A stretch of 64,000 nucleotides of DNA from Planctomycetales bacterium (GTDB lineage: Bacteria; Planctomycetota; Planctomycetia; Planctomycetales; Planctomycetaceae): contig JAPLOA010000056.1 in the NCBI GenBank assembly GCA_026400835.1, forward strand, positions 62,001 to 126,000, read 5' to 3'. A program made the position numbers and the translations under genes. Within the stretch, counting starts at the first letter, position 1. Every line of letters begins with the position of its first letter. Below the pieces are notes generated by a model. The model had not been told where the DNA came from, ran no database searches, and saw nothing but the letters and a program-made list of their open reading frames with translations. Positions 26,771 through 35,468 of this stretch are shown here, in pieces.

Positions 26771-27742
26771 ATGAACAAGGATGCTGTACGAGTCAATCAG
26801 ATTGATCTGCCGGCGGTATTTCCGTCCGTGCGGTTGCTGGAATCGTTGCGGGCCGCGTGGTCGATTCCCTGTCTGATAGTGGCGTTCCTTGTTTATGCCG
26901 GGTTTCAGCTTAATCCCGTCGAAACCTTCGAAAACGAGTCGCTTGATCTCACGTCTGCTGTATCAACTTTTGGATCCGCAACCCTCGCTCAGTGGGTTTT
27001 CAGCATTGAAGTGATTCTCGTGTACGGAATGACCCGTGGATTCGCGGTCCTTGGGTTGCTGGTTCTTCGTATGCTGTTTCTTGGGTTTGCTGCAGTCGGG
27101 ATTGCACGCTTTACGGCGTTATTGGTCAATCGGCATGAACATTCAGGCGGCCTGCAGATTCTTCGCTTTATGGTGGGATGCTGGAAGCCGATTGTTGTTT
27201 CGACATTCCTGACGACAGCAATCGTCCTTCTGGGGGTGCTGTGCTTTCAATTCGCAGGATATCTGCCGACATGGAGCTCCAGAGGATCCAATCATGCTGA
27301 TGCATTGAATATTCTGTTCTGGTTGTATTCTTTGCTGACACTCGTCGGGCTTTATGTCGTGCTGGCTGGCTGGCTGCTGGGGTTGTCGGCGATTGCCATC
27401 GACGGTGTTGATGGAGCGGAAGCTCTTAGTCGTGGTATCAGTTTTGTGTTGTCTCGTTTTCGCAGAACGTCCTGCTTCCTGATCTTGATTGGCCTGCTCG
27501 CGAACGTCGCAGGCAGGATCACTGCTGTCTGTGTGACCGTGTCAGGAAGTGTGGCCCTGCGATCGATCAGCAAGAGTTCTCAGATCCCGCCCATGGTTTC
27601 CGAGGGGTTTGCTTCATTCCGAACCGGGCTGACAGAGTGCGTTCATCTGAGCGTTTTCTGCTGTGGTCTTGCGATCGCTTACCTGATACTGCGACAGATG
27701 ATCGACAACGTTGATCTACGCGAGATTTTTGATCGGAAGTAG
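26771..27742 (+). CDS. Polytopic membrane protein of unknown function
   Basis: A 323-aa protein with about six hydrophobic segments: about 32-48, 78-98, 100-120, 148-170, 190-220 and 235-265, plus a terminal one near 290-310. The loops are short and there is no recognisable catalytic motif or extracellular domain. The distribution resembles small YIP1/DUF-type integral membrane proteins common in planctomycetes, but I cannot name the family. ATG 26771 has AGGGA about 9 nt upstream. It is convergent with the ATP-grasp gene 27 nt downstream, so it is transcribed alone. Confidence 0.75.
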   Translation: MNKDAVRVNQIDLPAVFPSVRLLESLRAAWSIPCLIVAFLVYAGFQLNPVETFENESLDLTSAVSTFGSATLAQWVFSIEVILVYGMTRGFAVLGLLVLRMLFLGFAAVGIARFTALLVNRHEHSGGLQILRFMVGCWKPIVVSTFLTTAIVLLGVLCFQFAGYLPTWSSRGSNHADALNILFWLYSLLTLVGLYVVLAGWLLGLSAIAIDGVDGAEALSRGISFVLSRFRRTSCFLILIGLLANVAGRITAVCVTVSGSVALRSISKSSQIPPMVSEGFASFRTGLTECVHLSVFCCGLAIAYLILRQMIDNVDLREIFDRK

Positions 27743-27769
27743 CCCACGATCATCAATGATCAACAGTGA

Positions 27770-29074
27770 TTAGAGATAATACGGAGCTCCACCGTCCGGC
27801 TGACAAGGTCGGCTGATGAATCCCGGGATCAGTCGGAAGCGATTCATCATCGTCGCAAAGACTCGCAGGCTGTGCCCCGGAACGTCACTTTCCTCCAGCA
27901 GCGGGCGAGCCACGTACGCGGAAGGATTCTTGCGCAGTCTTATGAGCAGGTCTGCAAACTCCACCGCCGTGCCAGTTCGACCAAAGAAAGGCCGTGCCGG
28001 ATGCAGGGGATCATTTGTGCGGATGGCATAGTTCTTAACGTTAGCCATCACATGTCGCAGCACTGAGGGATCCTCGCATTCGAGGACCGAGGCAGATTCC
28101 AGAATCGGTTCTTCCCCAAGGAATTCCAGGATCATATCCGGAATGTACTTACCGAAGGTTCGGCAACTCGCGAGACTCACTCCCGGAGGACTCAACACAT
28201 CCACGCCGCCGTTCTTCCACGCTTTCACCAGACCAGGAACACCGACAAGTGAATCAGGACGGAAGCAGTTAGGGTCCAGTAGATCATCATCAATGCGGCG
28301 CACGATGGTCGACACCGGAAGTTCTTTGCCGCTCATGCGGAGGAAAACCGAATTGCCACGAACACAGAGATCAGAACCTCGCGCGGTCTGAATATTCAAA
28401 CTGTTTGCGATAAACTCGTTCCCGGGCCCCGCGGAAGTAAACGCTCCCGGAGTCAACAGGACAGCAATTCCGCCGCTTCCGGATTTCCTCGGCAATGACA
28501 GCAGAGGCAAGCCTTGACCTTCCGCCGCAAAAGATGACAAAGCCTGCAGCCCCGTCGGAAGGGAGAAATTCTGATCGAAGACAGCCAGTTCTCCATTGGC
28601 CTTGAGATGAATATCGGTGGAGCCAAACCACGTCCATGCAACTTCAGCTCGGACAGAGTCGGACAGAGGCTGCAACTCTGATCGAATACGAGAAGACAGG
28701 AAACCGCACTCCATCAGATAAGCTGGTACTCGACGACCGCATACGATTTCCTCCAGGCACGCACTGATCGCTTCAAACCTCTGTCGAAGTCCCCGGTCAA
28801 GAATTCGCCATTGAGTTTCGTTCAGAGTAACATTTGCCCCGGAAGAACTTTTTTGCGCATCACTTGCCAGGCGACTCGAAAAATCAGTCGGCTCCGAAGA
28901 TGTACAAAAGGCCTGAACTACGTCTTCAAGTTTAATGGCCTGCTGAATGCTCGTTCCCTGCGCGGCGGCTGCCTGTAGAAAGGGCACTTGATTTCTGTAT
29001 ATGGTCTGAGGATTTCCAGACAGCCCGGTTTTTGGGCTGATGGCCATCATCGAATTGTCGCCTTCACGCAACAT
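27770..29074 (-). CDS. Circularly permuted ATP-grasp type 2 protein (solitary)
   Basis: A 434-aa protein with hallmarks of the circularly permuted ATP-grasp (DUF404/DUF407) family: AYLMECGF, DIHLKANGELAVFDQNFSLPTGLQ, VLLTPGAFTSAGPGNEFIAN, GSDLCVRGNSVFLR, the metal/ATP core RRIDDDLLDPNCFRPDSLVGVPGL, and FGKYIPDMILEFLGEEPIL. Relatives are thought to form amide bonds and normally sit beside alpha-E (DUF403) and transglutaminase-like genes; none is present here. The C-terminus ends soon after RVFATMMNRFRLIPGF, a little shorter than usual. ATG 29074 is chosen because AGGAA lies 9-10 nt upstream; GTG 29083 is too close to it. The frame remains open upstream into the kinase gene without a standard start codon. 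The ligase reaction is inferred from the family. Confidence 0.85.
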   Translation of the reverse strand: MLREGDNSMMAISPKTGLSGNPQTIYRNQVPFLQAAAAQGTSIQQAIKLEDVVQAFCTSSEPTDFSSRLASDAQKSSSGANVTLNETQWRILDRGLRQRFEAISACLEEIVCGRRVPAYLMECGFLSSRIRSELQPLSDSVRAEVAWTWFGSTDIHLKANGELAVFDQNFSLPTGLQALSSFAAEGQGLPLLSLPRKSGSGGIAVLLTPGAFTSAGPGNEFIANSLNIQTARGSDLCVRGNSVFLRMSGKELPVSTIVRRIDDDLLDPNCFRPDSLVGVPGLVKAWKNGGVDVLSPPGVSLASCRTFGKYIPDMILEFLGEEPILESASVLECEDPSVLRHVMANVKNYAIRTNDPLHPARPFFGRTGTAVEFADLLIRLRKNPSAYVARPLLEESDVPGHSLRVFATMMNRFRLIPGFISRPCQPDGGAPYYL

Positions 29075-29196
29075 GGCAAGCACTTCCTGAACGGTTTCCG
29101 CATTTCTCAGCCGGACATGGAATTGCTGAGACGCAAAGCCTATGCCAGATTCCAGGGAGTGCGGACAGGATCGGAAAATAGTCTGCCGAAGGCGGG

Positions 29197-32100
29197 TTAC
29201 TTTCCGGGGGAGTCCGGCAGAATCAAAATTCGAGCCTGACGAATCTCAATGGATGTCGTGTTCGCTCGCTGCAGTGGGATCAACAATCCTACGCGTCCCG
29301 GTTTCAGCAGGGGAACTGCGGCAGACATCACGGATACGCCGTTCAGGCGTACACTGATCTGCGAGGAATCGACAAGGATTTCGAATTCATGGGAGCCAGT
29401 CACCGGCAAGTTAACTCCGCTGACCGCCGGGCTCTGGATCTGGCCGCTGGGAACCGAAAGAATTCTGCCGAAGTCCTGTTTATCCAGTGAAAGCAGATTC
29501 GCGTCCAGATTCTGTTCTTTTCCAGCACCCAAAACCAACATGATGGGAGTCGACCTGGCCACGACTTTCATGCGAATCAGATATCGTCCTGTGTCATGGC
29601 CTGGATCAATGATCCCTACGCTGACATTCGCGTCCTGCTGCGGAGCTTCCATACGAAGCCGCTGCCGTTCAACCTGCCAAAGTCCCCGACCATCATCAGG
29701 AATTCCGGCCCCTCCCGATGCCACGTACTGCAACGCATTGATATCTCGAAACAGATCACCGAACTGCCACTGTTCCAGACGCCGTGATAGCTCGGAGGTC
29801 TTCAAGTTCGATGCGATCGCATTTTCAACCGACAATTCTTCAGCGATCTCTTTGCATTTCTGCACGTCATCAGCCAACTGCTTGACCACAGAAGCCTTGT
29901 CGACCTTCTTCAGCAACTGATCCGGTGGTGTCAACAGTCTGGCAACTTCTGCGTACTTCTTTTGGTTGGCGGCCACCAGCGCGAGTCGCAAACAATGCTC
30001 AATCACAGCATCGGCCTGATTCGCGTTAAGCGATGAACTCCGTACGGCAGCCGCCAATTCAACAGCCGTGGTTAACTCAACGGTTTCGTAACGCAATGCT
30101 CGCAGGCGGTTCGCTTTCAGGCTGACATCGGCAGCTCGACTCTTCTCTGCCAGTTCTTCAACCAGATCCAGCAACGCAAAGTCCGTTGCGCTGCTGGACT
30201 GTTCTTCGGAACGATCAAGCAGTTGATTGGCCAGGCTGGCACGTTCACCGGAAGATTTGGCTGCCGCCAGTTCGCGTTTGAAGAGTTCACGCAATTCAGC
30301 CTCTGCAGCGGACACCTCTGACTCAGCAGGAACCTTTGGTACGACGGGTTTGGGCTGGGCATCTTTCACGTTGACCACGATGACCAGACCTCGATTCTGA
30401 TCAAAATTCATCATCACGTTTGGCAATAGAGATTCCGGTGCGAGACCAATCTCATAGCGACCGGACGCATCAGGCGGAACACTCCATGTCAGCACTGCTC
30501 GTCGCGCATCAACGGTCACTCCGGGTGGTGAGCCTTCTTTGACAACAATGCGAAGTGCCCGTCCATAAAACTTTGGAGGACGCTCGATCAGAGTCAGTTT
30601 AAACGTCTCACCAGCGATGGCTGTTTGTTCGGGAAACGAGGGCAAACTGAATACTGGCTTTACGAGGATAACGAGTGAGCCTCGCGCGACTTCCTTCGAT
30701 GTGGCTGGATCGTAGAGCTGCAGTCCAACGATGTGTCGGCCCGATTCGTCCTCCGGCGGAGTCCATGCGAACAGGCCGGTTGTCGGGTCCAGTGTCATGC
30801 CCGGAAGCGCTCCCGAACCAAGTCGATAGATCAAGCCCGAAGCAGCATCAGGAGCTGGCGATGCAACGATCGTGGTTTTGAACTCCTGCCCTGGATCAAC
30901 CAACTGCTGTTCTCGATCAGGCAACGTAAACCGAGGAGCCATGGCGGCCACCGTGACGATCAGCTTTGTCGATGCAATGACTTTTGAAATGTTCTGATTG
31001 ATATAAGCCAACTCGACGCTGATCTCATAGTCAGCAGCGGCCTGAGCACCGGGGATCTCCCAGGAAACCAGCCCGGACTTTTCATCAACCTTCACACCAG
31101 CCGGAGTTCCTTTGCCAGCGCGAAATCGGAGACTTCCCTCTGCTGGAGCTTCGGGGGCCGCACCACCAAACTCCGGTTGATACTGAACGGTCGTTCCGGG
31201 CTGTGACGTGACCGGCGCGGCGGCCTGCAATTCCACGGACGGAACGCTGATGGCCTTGTTCGCGTTGAGGACTTTGACCGGAATGACTTCATCGTCTGAT
31301 TTGTGATTGACCATCACAAACAACGTAATCAGAGCAATCAATGTACTGGCGGACGCAAGGGCAATGACTCCGGCCGTCAAATTCTTCTTTTTCACCGGGC
31401 GTCGAGGACCAGTCAGTTTGCGTTCGACCTGAGGCAGAACTGGCAATGTGGAATTCAATGCCTGTCCCTGGCTGCCATTGGTTGTCAGCATCAGATCGAC
31501 GGCCGCCCCGCTATCCATTTCCCGAAGGAACTGCTGATAACCAGCATCCTGCGCGTCACCACTCTCGGCCGCACTGGCAAGATCGAGCAGGATGGCGTCA
31601 TCGGCCCCGGCCTCTCGAAGAGCTTGTTTGAGTCCTTCAACGGTCAAAGGTTTACTGAAGGGCTCAAGGGCATCCACCAGTTCCTGCGGAGTTTGAAAAC
31701 GTCCGGCAGGATCTCGCAACGTCATGCGCCGAACAATCGCGTCAATGGGATCCGGCACGTCGCCCCGCAGACTTTTGACTGATGGGGCGTCCTTGGAACA
31801 GCGAGCCATCAACACCTGAAGCGGATTGTCGCCAGGGAAGGGAACGCGACCAGTCAAAAGACGAAACAGAGTACACCCAAGGCTATAAACATCGCTGCGA
31901 ATATCGACCGCGGCTGTGTCCCAGCCCTGTTCCGGCGACATGTAATCCGGTGTGCCCATCACCTGACCGGCTTTAGTGACCGAAGTGCGTTCTTCCCCGT
32001 CGGTGCTCAATCGAACCAGTCCCATATCCATAATCTTGACGACACCGTTGCCGTCCGTAGACCAGTCGACAATCAGATTGCCCGGCTTCAGATCACGGTG

Positions 32101-32703
32101 AACCATCTTCTGTTCATGAGCATGCTGCAGCCCGATCGCCGCCTGCCGCACTACGTCACAGGCCATGGCGACAGGAATCAGGGAAACACGTGACACAATG
32201 CGATCCACCTGATCGCCATTCACGTATTCCATCACCATGAAATCCACTTTGCCGACTCGCCCGGCATCAAGTGTTCTGACAATGTGCTTGTTATTCAGCA
32301 ATGAAGACGCGCGGATCTCACGGCGGAAGCGATTCACGAGAGTCTGATTCGCCGTCAGCTTACGCGACATCACTTTGATGGCCACGGTCGCACCGGAGAT
32401 TGTGTCGATCGCACGAAAGACGTGCCCCATACCACCTTTGCCGACGGGTGTCAGCAGTCGATATTTTTCGAGGATGAATCCAGTCTGCCCTTTGAGCAGT
32501 TGATTGGCCTGCCATTGAGTAATCAAATTCTGCGAAACAAACTTCGCCGCGACTGCTTCAGCGGTGACATCACCGGTGGAAGAAGTCTTTGCGGAGTCAC
32601 GCAGCTTCTTCACCACATCCTGCGCAGACTCGATCTGGGGCGGGGCAAGGAGTCCGCTTTTCTTAAGGAGTGTCAGGAATTCGGTATAATGCAAATCCGG
32701 CAT
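29197..32703 (-). CDS. Receptor-type Ser/Thr protein kinase with Ig-like ectodomain
   Basis: A 1168-aa single-pass receptor kinase. A short N-terminal helical region (about 1-75) precedes a Hanks-type kinase domain (about 82-345): glycine loop GKGGMG at 88-93, Lys110, HRDLKPGN at 202-209, DMG in place of DFG at 226-228, and APE-like SPEQ. The transmembrane helix is about 437-462. The extracellular side has four or more putative Ig/cadherin-like repeats (about 500-770), a Glu/Ala/Leu-rich helical region (about 790-960) and a C-terminal beta-sandwich resembling a lectin-like domain. It should phosphorylate Ser/Thr targets in response to an external ligand. No partner is encoded nearby. The start lacks a good Shine-Dalgarno sequence. 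Confidence 0.95.
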   Translation of the reverse strand: MPDLHYTEFLTLLKKSGLLAPPQIESAQDVVKKLRDSAKTSSTGDVTAEAVAAKFVSQNLITQWQANQLLKGQTGFILEKYRLLTPVGKGGMGHVFRAIDTISGATVAIKVMSRKLTANQTLVNRFRREIRASSLLNNKHIVRTLDAGRVGKVDFMVMEYVNGDQVDRIVSRVSLIPVAMACDVVRQAAIGLQHAHEQKMVHRDLKPGNLIVDWSTDGNGVVKIMDMGLVRLSTDGEERTSVTKAGQVMGTPDYMSPEQGWDTAAVDIRSDVYSLGCTLFRLLTGRVPFPGDNPLQVLMARCSKDAPSVKSLRGDVPDPIDAIVRRMTLRDPAGRFQTPQELVDALEPFSKPLTVEGLKQALREAGADDAILLDLASAAESGDAQDAGYQQFLREMDSGAAVDLMLTTNGSQGQALNSTLPVLPQVERKLTGPRRPVKKKNLTAGVIALASASTLIALITLFVMVNHKSDDEVIPVKVLNANKAISVPSVELQAAAPVTSQPGTTVQYQPEFGGAAPEAPAEGSLRFRAGKGTPAGVKVDEKSGLVSWEIPGAQAAADYEISVELAYINQNISKVIASTKLIVTVAAMAPRFTLPDREQQLVDPGQEFKTTIVASPAPDAASGLIYRLGSGALPGMTLDPTTGLFAWTPPEDESGRHIVGLQLYDPATSKEVARGSLVILVKPVFSLPSFPEQTAIAGETFKLTLIERPPKFYGRALRIVVKEGSPPGVTVDARRAVLTWSVPPDASGRYEIGLAPESLLPNVMMNFDQNRGLVIVVNVKDAQPKPVVPKVPAESEVSAAEAELRELFKRELAAAKSSGERASLANQLLDRSEEQSSSATDFALLDLVEELAEKSRAADVSLKANRLRALRYETVELTTAVELAAAVRSSSLNANQADAVIEHCLRLALVAANQKKYAEVARLLTPPDQLLKKVDKASVVKQLADDVQKCKEIAEELSVENAIASNLKTSELSRRLEQWQFGDLFRDINALQYVASGGAGIPDDGRGLWQVERQRLRMEAPQQDANVSVGIIDPGHDTGRYLIRMKVVARSTPIMLVLGAGKEQNLDANLLSLDKQDFGRILSVPSGQIQSPAVSGVNLPVTGSHEFEILVDSSQISVRLNGVSVMSAAVPLLKPGRVGLLIPLQRANTTSIEIRQARILILPDSPGK

Positions 32704-32781
32704 TGCTGCTTTGTAATCGCAGCCATGCCGGATTTGAATGGTATCGACCTGTCAGATTGCCGAACAAAGGCGGAACAAAAG

Positions 32782-32846
32782 AACCCATTGCGGCCCGTGA
32801 CTCCGTTGGCTCCTCGGAACCTCGAAGAATCGAGCAGCAATGGGTT
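32782..32846. repeat. Long-arm inverted repeat between kinase and small secreted gene
   Basis: Perfect 10-bp arms aacccattgc (32782-32791) and gcaatgggtt (32837-32846) enclose 45 nt that contain a further small hairpin (ctcg-N6-cgag). Placed just downstream of the minus-strand small-protein gene, it may be that gene's terminator structure. Confidence 0.4.
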
Positions 32847-32878
32847 GGCCATTTGCAGCCTTCGCCCGGGACTTTGTC

Positions 32879-33214
32879 CTAGTGGCAGTGGCGATGTCCG
32901 TGACCGTATCCGCCGCCGTAGCCACCACCATACACTGGAACCCGGTAAACGGGCACGGAGTAAACAGGGACGGGCCGGTAGACTGGGTAGCCACCGTAGC
33001 CGTGACCATGGCCGCCGTAACCGCCACCGTAGCCATAAGGATTGCCGAAACCGCCTCGTCCGCTGCTGTAAGCGAAGTTGTTATACCCGTTGCCGAACGA
33101 GATCGAAAAGCTGCTGGCCGAACGGCCGTAATGGCGATGGTCAGCCTTCGCCGTTGAAGCACCCGCTGCAGCCATTCCCACCAGTACCGCCACAATCATC
33201 ATGAATCGTTTCAT
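32879..33214 (-). CDS. Small secreted Gly/Tyr/His-rich protein
   Basis: A 111-aa protein with a signal peptide (about 1-24, ending STAKA) and a low-complexity mature part: GYGGGYGG runs, then PVYRPVPVYSVPVYRVPVYGG valine/proline/tyrosine repeats in short units and a terminal histidine cluster HGHRHCH. The composition suggests an extracellular structural or metal-binding peptide; no enzyme motif is present. GAGGTGA lies 6 nt upstream of the ATG, an excellent ribosome binding site. Such proteins recur in planctomycetes with unknown function. Confidence 0.8.
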   Translation of the reverse strand: MKRFMMIVAVLVGMAAAGASTAKADHRHYGRSASSFSISFGNGYNNFAYSSGRGGFGNPYGYGGGYGGHGHGYGGYPVYRPVPVYSVPVYRVPVYGGGYGGGYGHGHRHCH

Positions 33215-33598
33215 TGTCAGTCACCTCGTATTGAGTTGAGTTGGGGAAAAAGGGCCCGAATGTTCTTTGTCATTCCTTGTGACCGGACATAGAAGTGATT
33301 CATCCAGACATTTGCTCCGTGGCTGGCTCGCACACATCCTGACTCCAAATCACTCGGGCTCGTCGCGTCCAATATGGATACCCGGTTCCCTCCGAGATTG
33401 TTTGCGAGGGAAACGAAAAGCGAAGCGGATGCCAATCACTTAAATGTTTTTGAAGCGATTTCGTAAATCATTCCAGCGATTGTATTTATGGCAACTATTC
33501 GGCTAGATTCCCTGTTGCAGTTGGCTAGTGATGAAATCATCACAATGATGTCGACTGATGTCAGATTGAATACAAAATTGAGTAGCAGGTTCGAGTGA
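33215..33598. other. Divergent promoter region, AT-rich
   Basis: A 384-nt spacer between the small secreted gene (minus) and the permease (plus), AT-rich over about 33430-33560. It includes the dyad at 33528-33543. No gene recognised. Confidence 0.5.
33528..33543. promoter_or_regulatory. Operator-like dyad upstream of the permease
   Basis: gtgatgaaatcatcac has perfect 6-bp arms (gtgatg / catcac) separated by aaat, centred about 63 nt upstream of the permease ATG. The size and position suit a dimeric transcription factor site. No regulator gene is adjacent, so the link is only positional. Confidence 0.35.
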
Positions 33599-35188
33599 AT
33601 GGCTCACAAGATTCCCACGGAAGAGCTGGCCGATAACTCGCGCCCGGGCTGGCTGCTGCCGGTGCTGGTTTCAGTTTCGATTGCGATCTTCTTGTTGCCA
33701 ACTCCGGCCGGCATGCCCGCGGCCGCTCATCGGTTGATTGCAGTCGCCACTCTGATGGCCGGTCTTTGGATGACGCAGGCGATCCCGTTGGCGGCGACCA
33801 GTCTGCTGCCGTTGGCTCTGTTTCCGCTGTTGGGCATTCAGTCCGCGAAGGAGACCAGCAAAGCGTTTGTTGAGGACAGCTTGTTTCTCTACATCGGCGG
33901 AATGATCATCGCTCTTGGGATCGAACGCTGGGGACTACACCGCAGGATGGCTCTCCATATTGTTGAGCTATTTGGCGTGAGCCCAAAAAAAATGGTCCTG
34001 GGGTTCTCCATTGCGACCTTCGGTTTGTCCATGTGGATCAGCAACACGGCCACCACCATGTTAATGCTGCCGATTGGGCTGGCGATGCTGAAAATCCTGG
34101 ACGAGGGACAAGAGGACACGACGCCGCTGCGTTCGAAACAACTCGCAGTGCCCCTGCTGTTGACTTTAGCCTACGCGGCGACATTAGGAGGCATGGCGAC
34201 TCTGGTTGGCAGCCCTACGAATAGTCAAGCCATCGGCATCTATCGCAAGCAACTGCCAGACGCGCCGGAGGTTTATTTCTCCGAATGGCTGCTGAGTTGT
34301 GGTCCGATTGCTCTTTTTTACCTTGGTGTGGTCTGGCTTGTTTTGACCTGGGGGCTCCCGGGGAAATCTGATCAGGACGATCGATTACAAAAGGCGTTGC
34401 GGGAGCGATTGAAGGCACTCGGTCGCGTGACCGCGCCGGAATTGCGAATGACGATTGTGTTTGCTTTGACCGCAGTCCTGTGGGTGACTCGACAGCCATT
34501 AAAAGTTGGTGACTTCACAATCCTGCCCGGCTGGCTGCAGTATTATGAGCAGATGTTTGTCTGGCTCTCATCTCGCATGGGAACGCCTGAGGCGAAACTA
34601 CCCGCGAAAGATATGATCACGGACTCCACCGTCGCGATGTTGATGGCGGTGCTGTTGTTCCTGTTGCCATCGGGAAAGCGTGATGGGAATTCCCGCTCAA
34701 TCCCTTTGATGGACTGGACGACTGCCAATCGATTGCCGTGGGACATGATTCTGTTGTTCGGCGGTGGCTTTGCATTGGCTTCGGGCTTTGAGTCGACTCA
34801 GTTGGCCGTTTGGCTTGGGGCGGCATTGCAGGCACCGTTGCAGACGCTGCCAGCGTGGCTGGTGGTGGCAATCATTTGCGCGATTCTTATTATGATGACA
34901 GAACTCACCAGCAACGTCGCCACAGTCAGTGCCGTGTTGCCAACTTTGCTGGCGATGGCAGAACCACTGGGGCTTGATCCTCGAATGTTATTCGTTCCCG
35001 CAACACTGGCGGCCAGTGCTGGATTTATGATGCCGGTGGGAACGCCGCCGAACGCGATTGTGTTCAGCACGGGACGCATTCCATCTGGGGAAATGGCCCG
35101 GAGAGGACTGCTGCTGAACATCCTCGGCGTCCCGATCCTGACCGCCGGGACGTATCTGTTGATTCGTCCGGTAATGGGGATTCCGTGA
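33599..35188 (+). CDS. DASS/SLC13-family sodium:anion symporter
   Basis: A 529-aa inner-membrane carrier with about 11-12 hydrophobic segments. It carries both DASS signature regions: MWISNTATTMLMLPIGLAML (SNTATTMLMLP-type motif, about 141-160) and ELTSNVATVSAVLPTLLAMA (SNVA motif, about 440-460), with VGSPTNSQ and MMPVGTPPNAIVFSTG completing the substrate and sodium sites. The family takes up dicarboxylates, citrate or sulfate with sodium. The substrate cannot be fixed. The last 57 residues are duplicated exactly at 51198-51368, at the protein level, by a relic fragment. Confidence 0.95.
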   Translation: MAHKIPTEELADNSRPGWLLPVLVSVSIAIFLLPTPAGMPAAAHRLIAVATLMAGLWMTQAIPLAATSLLPLALFPLLGIQSAKETSKAFVEDSLFLYIGGMIIALGIERWGLHRRMALHIVELFGVSPKKMVLGFSIATFGLSMWISNTATTMLMLPIGLAMLKILDEGQEDTTPLRSKQLAVPLLLTLAYAATLGGMATLVGSPTNSQAIGIYRKQLPDAPEVYFSEWLLSCGPIALFYLGVVWLVLTWGLPGKSDQDDRLQKALRERLKALGRVTAPELRMTIVFALTAVLWVTRQPLKVGDFTILPGWLQYYEQMFVWLSSRMGTPEAKLPAKDMITDSTVAMLMAVLLFLLPSGKRDGNSRSIPLMDWTTANRLPWDMILLFGGGFALASGFESTQLAVWLGAALQAPLQTLPAWLVVAIICAILIMMTELTSNVATVSAVLPTLLAMAEPLGLDPRMLFVPATLAASAGFMMPVGTPPNAIVFSTGRIPSGEMARRGLLLNILGVPILTAGTYLLIRPVMGIP

Positions 35189-35468
35189 GATCGGCACTTT
35201 GTTCTCAGCGAGACCGTGTTCGACTGTCCTCAGATCGCAGGGAAGCTGAGGAGTTCACGGATTTCGAATGGCCGCATGCCGGCCGGTCGCATCCGGGATC
35301 TGGTCACCTCTTTCGCATCCAGCAGATAAACCAGATTCTCACTGGCCGACGCGTGAACTCGAAAGCGATTCGTTTCACCAGCCGCAATCAGTGTGAGTGA
35401 GATCGGGACGCAGTTCGCAATCGCACCTCGATGAGGCCTGGCCCGTTGAATCCAGGATTCCGAAACAA

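Noticed and set aside
33588-33597. tRNA T-loop-like aggttcgagt
   Set aside because: No acceptor or anticodon stem surrounds it; it lies directly before the permease start.
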